A stretch of 36,015 nucleotides of DNA. Origin: Bernardetiaceae bacterium (lineage in GTDB: Bacteria; Bacteroidota; Bacteroidia; Cytophagales; Thermoflexibacteraceae). This document shows, piece after piece, positions 30,944-36,015 of this stretch; the stretch's first letter is position 1; every line of letters starts with the position of its first letter. The DNA lies in assembly GCA_025454895.1 (NCBI GenBank), contig JALONO010000015.1:1-36015 (forward strand), read 5' to 3'. The notes beneath the pieces are model-generated. The model worked only from the letters and a program-made list of their open reading frames with translations. It was not told where the DNA came from and did no database searches. The translations under genes and the position numbers were made by a program.

Positions 30944-32065
30944 TCAGTCCATCACCAAGCGCAGCAGGGCGGCTTCCATTACCAGGCCGGGGCCGAAGGC
31001 CATGCTCAAGATGGGTTTGCCCGCATGGGCCGGTTTGGCCAGTTGCAGGTACTGCTGCAACACAAACAGCACCGTGGCCGACGACATGTTGCCGTACTGG
31101 CGCAGCACCTGGTACGAGGCCCAGTTTTGGGCCGGGGTAATGTCCATGGCTTTCTCGAGGGCTTGCAAAATGCGCCGCCCCCCGGGGTGGATCGCGTAGA
31201 GTTCCACTGGCAAGGCGGCGGCGGGCAGTTGGGCCAGCAAGTGGCCAGTTAGCTCTTGGGCACGGCCGGCCAGCAGGTCGGGCACGTAGGCGGAAAGCCG
31301 CATTTCGAACCCCGAGTCGCGGATGTACCAGGCCATATCGGGCCGACCTTGGGTTTCCAGCCCACAAAAAAAGTGGTCCAAGCACAAGCTGGGGCCACGA
31401 TGCCCCCATTTGGGGTGGGCGGCTTGTAGCAAAACGGCCGCGGCCCCATCGGCAAAAATGGCGTTGGCCAACAGGTTGTCTTCACTTGAATTTTTTTGAA
31501 AATGGAGCGAACAAAGCTCTACCGCCACCACCAGCACGCGGGCGGTGGAGTCGGCCCGGCAGAGGGCATCGGCCAGTTTGAGGGCGTTGAACGCCGCGTA
31601 GCAGCCCATAAAGTTGATGGCGAACCGCTGCACGTGGGGGGCCAGGTTAAGTTGCTGCACCAGGTCCAGGTCTAGGCCGGGGGCGTACATGCCGGTACAG
31701 CTCACAGTAATAAGGTGGGTGATGCTGGCCAAAGTTTCGGGGGTGGCCCCGGTTTGGCGCACGGCGGCCAGGGCCAGGGGCGCGGCATGGGCTTCGTAGG
31801 CGCGCATGCGGGCACCTGTGCCAGGAAACGGCTCCAGCCCCAGCGTGTTCGGGAAAAACTCGAACGGCTCGCCGGGGGCCTTGGCGTAGTCGCCCAACAC
31901 CGAGTGGCGGGCCTCGATGGCGGTGGCCCGGTACAGAGCCTGGAGCCGCCGGGCCTCGGGGGGTGGCAGTTGCAAGGCCCGGGCCATAAATTCAGCAGCC
32001 TGAGGTTGGGTGAGCCGGTGGGCCGGGGTAGCGGTGCCAATGGCCGTTATGTGGGTAATCGACAT
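30944..32065 (-). CDS. Type III polyketide synthase (chalcone synthase-like)
   Basis: This 373-aa homodimeric enzyme class extends acyl-CoA starters with malonyl-CoA and cyclises the product, typically to pyrones, resorcinols or phloroglucinols. The triad is visible: Cys155 in NFMGCYAAFNALKLAD, His293 in YAIHPGGRRIL and Asn326 in YGNMSSATVLFVL. The C-terminal SMAFGPGLVMEAAL is the cyclisation-pocket loop. SCTGMYAPGLDLDL and IFADGAAAVLL are also typical. No tailoring methyltransferase, oxidase or acyl carrier protein is adjacent, so product and starter are unknown. An inverted repeat ACGTTG/CAACGT (32081-32099) lies about 15 bp upstream of the start and could be an operator. Confidence 0.94.
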   Translation of the reverse strand: MSITHITAIGTATPAHRLTQPQAAEFMARALQLPPPEARRLQALYRATAIEARHSVLGDYAKAPGEPFEFFPNTLGLEPFPGTGARMRAYEAHAAPLALAAVRQTGATPETLASITHLITVSCTGMYAPGLDLDLVQQLNLAPHVQRFAINFMGCYAAFNALKLADALCRADSTARVLVVAVELCSLHFQKNSSEDNLLANAIFADGAAAVLLQAAHPKWGHRGPSLCLDHFFCGLETQGRPDMAWYIRDSGFEMRLSAYVPDLLAGRAQELTGHLLAQLPAAALPVELYAIHPGGRRILQALEKAMDITPAQNWASYQVLRQYGNMSSATVLFVLQQYLQLAKPAHAGKPILSMAFGPGLVMEAALLRLVMD

Positions 32066-32275
32066 GAAAAAGGGCGTAGTACGTTGCTAGTTACAACGTT
32101 TTTGGCCAAAAAGTTTGGCGCGGTGGGGAGAATATCGGCTGGGGGCGGCGGCGCACGGGAGCGGTGCGAACCGAAACGTCGGCCCAACCCGCAGGATGCC
32201 GCGCCACCCTCACCAATGAAAACCTCCCCGTCCCAACCCTCAAAAATCAAAAAAATCAGCTTGGGTAAAATAGTT

Positions 32276-32283
32276 TAGTTTTG
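32276..32283 (+). promoter_or_regulatory. Likely -7 box of the EamA transporter gene
   Basis: TAGTTTTG matches TAnnTTTG; the ATG at 32315 is about 25 nt after the predicted start. No good -33 box is seen (TTGG at 32261 is too close). Confidence 0.4.
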
Positions 32284-32314
32284 TTGGCCTTTCAGGCATT
32301 TTTAGACGAAAGAT

Positions 32315-33208
32315 ATGCTAAAAGACTACCTCCAGCTTCATTTCGTGGTGTTTTTGTGGGGCTTTACGGCCATTTTGGGCTATTTGATACAGGTACCTAC
32401 CGTGGAGCTAGTGCTCTGGCGCACCCTGTTAGCCGCCGGGGGCCTGGCGTTCCTCATGAGTCGGCAGGGGCTTACCTTCCGCATTGGGCAGGGGGTGGTA
32501 GCCCGGCTGCTGGGCACGGGGGTTACCATGGCGGCCCACTGGGTGCTGTTTTTCGAGGGGGCACGGGTGGCCAGCGTATCAGTATGTTTGGCGGGCATGG
32601 CCACGGCCTCGCTGTGGACCGCCCTGCTGGAGCCGCTGGTGTTCCGCCGCCCCTTGCGCTGGTACGAGGTGGGGCTGGGCCTGGTGGTCATTTTAGGCTT
32701 GTACCTCATTTTCCGGTTCCAGTTCGACCAAGCCCTGGGGCTGTTCATGGGCGTGGCCTCGGCGTTTTTGGGGGCGTTGTTCACGGTGATCAACGCCCAG
32801 TTTACCCAACGCCATCATCATTACGCCATAACTTTTTACGAGATGGTAGGGGCCTTTGCCACCACGCTACTGTTTTTACCCGTGTATTTGGCCTACACCC
32901 AGGCGGGGCGGTGGCTGCCCGTCATGCCCAGCCTTACCGACTGGTTTTACCTAGCCCTGTTGGCCTGGGTGTGTACGGTGTACGCCTATTCGGCCTCGAT
33001 CGAGTTGCTGCGGCGGATCACGGCGTTTACCATGAACCTCACGGTTAACTTGGAGCCAGTGTACGGCATTGGGCTAGCCGCCCTGTTTTTTAACGAACAC
33101 GACAAGCTCACGAGCGGTTTTTATGCGGGCACCCTGGTTATTTTGGCGGCGGTGCTGGTTTACCCTTTCATTAAAAAATGGGATGCTAAACGACAACTTG
33201 CCGCCTAG
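32315..33208 (+). CDS. EamA/DMT family membrane transporter
   Basis: A 297-aa inner-membrane protein with about ten hydrophobic segments arranged as two EamA repeats, as in the drug/metabolite transporter superfamily. The first repeat begins LQLHFVVFLWGFTAILGYLI and includes LVLWRTLLAAGGLAFLM, the second begins about residue 145 with GLFMGVASAFLGALFTVINA and ends with AFTMNLTVNLEPVYGIGLAA. The last residues are basic and cytoplasmic. Substrates of this family (amino acids, nucleotides, drugs, riboflavin) cannot be told from sequence. Its end overlaps the start of mnmD by 26 bp, so the two are almost surely co-transcribed. Confidence 0.93.
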   Translation: MLKDYLQLHFVVFLWGFTAILGYLIQVPTVELVLWRTLLAAGGLAFLMSRQGLTFRIGQGVVARLLGTGVTMAAHWVLFFEGARVASVSVCLAGMATASLWTALLEPLVFRRPLRWYEVGLGLVVILGLYLIFRFQFDQALGLFMGVASAFLGALFTVINAQFTQRHHHYAITFYEMVGAFATTLLFLPVYLAYTQAGRWLPVMPSLTDWFYLALLAWVCTVYAYSASIELLRRITAFTMNLTVNLEPVYGIGLAALFFNEHDKLTSGFYAGTLVILAAVLVYPFIKKWDAKRQLAA

Positions 33209-33884
33209 AACGCTGGAACTGGTGCCCACCGCCGACGGCTCGGCCACGTTGCGCCTGGCCGAACTGAACGAGTGCTTCCACTCCAAGCATGGGGCCTTGG
33301 TAGAGTCGCGGCACATTTACATCGCGCACGGCCTGCGGGCGGCCACCCCCGCGCGGGCGTTGCGCGTGCTCGAGGTGGGGTTTGGCACGGGCCTTAATGT
33401 GCTGCTCACCGCCGAATTTGCCCAGCAACATCCTGATATTGAGTTAGCACTCACAACTTTGGAGCCTTTCCCCCTCGCTTGGCCGCTGGTGGAACGCCTC
33501 GGCTACGGCCGTTTTTTTAGCCCGGAACTGGCGACGGGGTTTGCGCAACTGCACCAAGCCCCGTGGGGCCAGCCCTGGGCCTGGCTACCCAATTTTACCG
33601 TTACCAAATTGGCCCAGCCACTATTGGCGTTCGCGGGCACCCACCAACCCTACCAAGTAGTGTATTACGATGCCTTTGGCCCCCGGGCCCAGCCCGACTT
33701 GTGGGAGGAGGCCCCGTTTGCCCATTTGCGCAACTGGCTGGCCCCGGGGGCGATCCTCACCACTTACTGCGCCAAAGGCGAAGTGCGGCGGCGATTGCAG
33801 GCCCTGGGCTACACCGTGGAACGCCTGCCCGGCCCCCCCGGCAAGCGCGACATGACACGCGCCCGCTGGCCCGGCCCGGTTTAG
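33183..33884 (+). CDS. mnmD: tRNA (mnm5s2U34)-methyltransferase, stand-alone MnmD
   Basis: This enzyme uses S-adenosylmethionine to methylate 5-aminomethyl-2-thiouridine at the tRNA wobble base. The 233-aa product contains only the methyltransferase half of MnmC; the FAD oxidoreductase half is absent. LRLAELNECFHSKHGALVES, then the SAM loop VLEVGFGTGLNVLL (GFGTG, 66-70), and YYDAFGPRAQPDLWEEAPF (DAFGP, 163-167) are diagnostic. The C-terminus GPPGKRDMTRARWP is also typical. Start at 33183 inside the EamA gene suits the family; the longer frame to 33123 would overlap further. Its TAG shares two bases with the TAA of the convergent gene at 33881. Confidence 0.93.
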   Translation: MLNDNLPPRTLELVPTADGSATLRLAELNECFHSKHGALVESRHIYIAHGLRAATPARALRVLEVGFGTGLNVLLTAEFAQQHPDIELALTTLEPFPLAWPLVERLGYGRFFSPELATGFAQLHQAPWGQPWAWLPNFTVTKLAQPLLAFAGTHQPYQVVYYDAFGPRAQPDLWEEAPFAHLRNWLAPGAILTTYCAKGEVRRRLQALGYTVERLPGPPGKRDMTRARWPGPV

Positions 33885-34834
33885 TCTTGGCTAACGGGCA
33901 ACACTTCGGAAAACTCGATGTCACTTACTTTTTTGCCGAAAATGGCGAAAAACTGCCCGTTCTCGGCCCGCTCCACCCGCAACCGGTACTCGCGGGTCAT
34001 GTCAAAATAGTCCCACATCACTACCTTGATGGGCTTGTTGTTGTAGGCTTGGTTGAACATGATGCCCTCGAACCGGATGTCGCGGTAAAGAGTGAAGTCC
34101 GCATATTGGATCACGTTGGGCGGGGCCCCGTTTTCGGTTACGTAACTATCAAAATTTTTGTCGATGGAATACAGATTGACGATGCTGCTCACGTAACAAT
34201 AAACCAATGCCGACTCCCGCCGGGCCGAAACGTAGATGATATCGGTCTCGCTGTTGAGCTTGAACTCCTGCTCCGACAAGCCGTCGGCCCAGTCGAACTG
34301 GATTTGGTTCACCACTTTCCAGGTTTTGAGGCCGTAGTCGACCAGGTAACCCACCTTGGCATCCTCGATGCTGAGCTTGCTGGGGTCGTAATTGCCGGAA
34401 CTTAGCTGGCGGGGCTTGGCCGTTAACGGCGGGGGTTGATTTACCGGCCTTTGGCGGAGCGAGGGTTGCGGCGGGCCAATCCCCATCTCCCGGTTGTACT
34501 TGGTCATCACCCGGCGCAGGCACTCATCGGCAATTTCGCGGTTGCGCTCCTGAGTCATGCCTGGGATGCGGAACAAATCGATAAACCACCAAATGCCCAT
34601 GCCACCGCCAGTAAACCAAAATAGTATCTGCAATAAAAGTTTATCTACATACAAATACTGAAACGTGGGGAATAAAAAGTGTAACACATAAGAGACCACC
34701 ACATTTTTCATGCGCTGGTTATACTCGCGCACAAACTGCTTTTGGTAGTCTTCCGGTAAGGTGGCCAATTGGCTGCTCACCGCAAAAGGTAACTCGCGCT
34801 CTATTTGGTAGGGTATGAGGGCATTGGTGGCCAT
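33881..34834 (-). CDS. TM2-domain protein with DUF4178-like C-terminus
   Basis: The product is 317 aa from the ATG at 34834. The upstream extension to 34933 has no family support. Residues about 40-110 form a TM2 domain: two close hydrophobic segments (VVVSYVLHFLFPTFQYLYV, LLLQILFWFTGGGMGIWWFI) followed by DLFRIPGMTQERNREIADEC. A Pro/Gln-rich linker (about 120-155) leads to a beta-rich domain (about 160-310: DAKVGYLVDYGLKTWKVV, FDWADGLSEQEFKL, IKVVMWDYFDMTREYRLRVE, FAIFGKKVSDIEFSEVLPV) that resembles DUF4178. It should be an inner-membrane protein with a cytoplasmic domain; role unknown. Convergent with mnmD, with overlapping stop codons. Confidence 0.82.
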   Translation of the reverse strand: MATNALIPYQIERELPFAVSSQLATLPEDYQKQFVREYNQRMKNVVVSYVLHFLFPTFQYLYVDKLLLQILFWFTGGGMGIWWFIDLFRIPGMTQERNREIADECLRRVMTKYNREMGIGPPQPSLRQRPVNQPPPLTAKPRQLSSGNYDPSKLSIEDAKVGYLVDYGLKTWKVVNQIQFDWADGLSEQEFKLNSETDIIYVSARRESALVYCYVSSIVNLYSIDKNFDSYVTENGAPPNVIQYADFTLYRDIRFEGIMFNQAYNNKPIKVVMWDYFDMTREYRLRVERAENGQFFAIFGKKVSDIEFSEVLPVSQD

Positions 34835-34971
34835 GCGGCGAAGTTTTTTTGCTATGTTTTGAACGAAAGGCTCCTGCGCGTACCCCAACCCACTACACCC
34901 CAAAACTGGAGCTAAGCGGCGGATCAATGGCAAAAGTGGGCCTCAAAAAAGCACTATTGAGCCAAACTGGA

Positions 34972-34979
34972 CAAATATA
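34972..34979 (-). promoter_or_regulatory. Possible -7 box of the TM2 gene
   Basis: CAAATATA reads TATATTTG on the minus strand, between fabH and the TM2 gene. The implied leader is about 130 nt. The -33 region is weak. Confidence 0.35.
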
Positions 34980-35003
34980 CGGTTTTATGAGCATAAGGTT
35001 CAC

Positions 35004-36008
35004 CTACCAGCGGATGAGCGCTGAGGCCCAGGTAAATCCGCTGCCAAACGAGGTAAGGCACACCAAATCGCCGGGCTTGACTTTGCCCGCCTCCCAAGCC
35101 TCGGTGAGGGCAATGGGGATCGAGGCGGCCGTGGTGTTGCCATAACGGTGGATGTTGCTCACTACTTTCTCCTCGGCCAGGCCCAGCTTTTGTTGCACCG
35201 CCGCCGAGATCCGGGCATTGGCCTGGTGGGGCACCAACAAATCAATGTCGGCCGGGGTGAGGCCGTTGGCTTCCAGGGCTTCCATGACCACCTCGGGCAT
35301 GCGGGTAACGGCGTGCTTAAACACGTGCTGGCCGTTCATGACCGGGTAAAAGCCGCCGCCGGGCTGCAATTCGCTCACCCGGTTGCGCTCCGGGTCGCTC
35401 GATTTGGGGTAAATCACCGCCAGTTCCTCGGCAAACTGGCCCTGCGAGTGCAGGTGGGTGCTCAAAATGCCCCGGCCCGGCTCGTCGGTGGCGGTGAGCA
35501 CGGCGGCCCCGGCCCCGTCGCCAAAGATGACGGCCACGTGCCGCCCGTGGTCCGAGTAGTCCAGGCCGGAGGAGTGGATCTCCGAGCCGACCAGCAGCAC
35601 GTTTTTGTACATGCCGGTGCGGATAAACTGGTCCGCCACCGAGAGACCGTAAATAAAGCCCGAGCATTGGGCGCGCAAATCAATGGCGGCAATGTTGCGG
35701 AACTCCATACTCCGTTGCAACAGCACCCCCGAGCCTGGGAAGTAATAGTCAGGGCTGAGGGTGGCGTACACAATCAGGTCGATGTCCTGCGGGCTTAACC
35801 CGGCCCGTTCCAAGGCGACGAGGGCGGCTTTTTGCCCCATGCCAAAGTTGGTGTCGCCTTTGTCCGGCTCGAAGTAGTGCCGCTGGCGCACGCCCGTGCG
35901 TTCCACGATCCACTCATCGGTCGTGTTGACAAACTGGGTCAGGTCTTGGTTGGTAACCACTTTTTCGGGCACGTAGAAGCCCAGCCCGGCAATTTTGGTG
36001 CGTGTCAT
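35004..36008 (-). CDS. fabH: 3-oxoacyl-ACP synthase III
   Basis: FabH joins an acyl-CoA primer to malonyl-ACP to start fatty acid synthesis. The 334-aa product has the whole KASIII pattern: NTTDEWIVERTGVRQRHYFE, the active-site Cys115 in DLRAQCSGFIYGLSVADQFI, FGDGAGAAVL, His261 in PHQANARI and Asn291 in RYGNTTAASIPIA. The close GSGFTWASALIRW at the end is also typical. It is cytoplasmic. Start at 36008 is only a few bases from the window edge, so upstream partners (plsX is frequent) cannot be seen. No acyl carrier protein gene is adjacent downstream. The nearby type III PKS uses the same thiolase fold but is a different enzyme. Confidence 0.96.
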   Translation of the reverse strand: MTRTKIAGLGFYVPEKVVTNQDLTQFVNTTDEWIVERTGVRQRHYFEPDKGDTNFGMGQKAALVALERAGLSPQDIDLIVYATLSPDYYFPGSGVLLQRSMEFRNIAAIDLRAQCSGFIYGLSVADQFIRTGMYKNVLLVGSEIHSSGLDYSDHGRHVAVIFGDGAGAAVLTATDEPGRGILSTHLHSQGQFAEELAVIYPKSSDPERNRVSELQPGGGFYPVMNGQHVFKHAVTRMPEVVMEALEANGLTPADIDLLVPHQANARISAAVQQKLGLAEEKVVSNIHRYGNTTAASIPIALTEAWEAGKVKPGDLVCLTSFGSGFTWASALIRW

Positions 36009-36015
36009 GAGGTTA

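Noticed and set aside
30858-31409. 183-codon minus-strand frame within the type III PKS region
   Set aside because: Out of frame with the PKS, which has an intact catalytic triad; no features of its own.

Overview
The window is a GC-rich stretch (roughly 60% G+C by eye) of a Bacteroidota chromosome, most like a member of Cytophagales or a relative. Three things point there: a 1353-residue secreted protein ending in a type IX secretion C-terminal sorting domain, many short MKK-type lipoproteins including two FKBP isomerases, and repeated matches to the Bacteroidota -7 promoter box TAnnTTTG in intergenic DNA. No rRNA, tRNA, CRISPR array, transposase, phage or plasmid gene was seen. Most genes are chromosomal housekeeping or cell-envelope genes.

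Layout. 1-2088: end of a lipoprotein gene, tsaB (tRNA t6A synthesis) and a divergent secreted protein of unknown role. 2089-9400: an intergenic region with a likely small RNA, a lipoprotein, the giant T9SS cargo (TIG, a dead metalloprotease-like domain, PKD and eight Ig-like repeats, sorting domain) and a two-FAS1 lipoprotein. 9400-13100: an FKBP lipoprotein, a TPR-like protein, a MerR regulator and a periplasmic protein. 13843-19471, all on the plus strand: an orphan THI5-like protein, a DUF6913-like protein with dapA (lysine/diaminopimelate), a GH10-like hydrolase and selD. 19950-25416: a LysM/RlpA-like protein, an FKBP lipoprotein translationally coupled to rdgB, obgE, a very GC-rich structured block, a glycosyltransferase-like protein and a membrane-cytochrome c fusion. 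25630-30770: a beta-propeller-like protein, proC, an L-2-hydroxyglutarate oxidase-like gene, a DinB-like protein and a small conserved protein. 30944-36008: a type III polyketide synthase, an EamA transporter, mnmD, a TM2/DUF4178-like protein and fabH.

The most unusual structure is a family of six short (163-283 bp) elements without genes, scattered about one per 6 kb. They share terminal inverted repeats beginning AGACCTCTTGC. Five of the six have exact 3-bp target duplications (AAA, AAT or ATT). All lie between genes, mostly just after stop codons. One abuts a lipoprotein stop codon, and another has cut into a gene remnant and supplied its stop. They look like non-autonomous (MITE-like) elements moved by a transposase encoded elsewhere. 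Other points worth attention are the inactivated protease domain, a promoter-plus-terminator pair that predicts a roughly 88-nt small RNA, a 92-bp nested cruciform, and the GC-rich structured block upstream of obgE.

Gene starts were chosen by family alignment, signal peptides and spacing. Where the longest open frame ran upstream into non-conserved sequence, the internal start was preferred.
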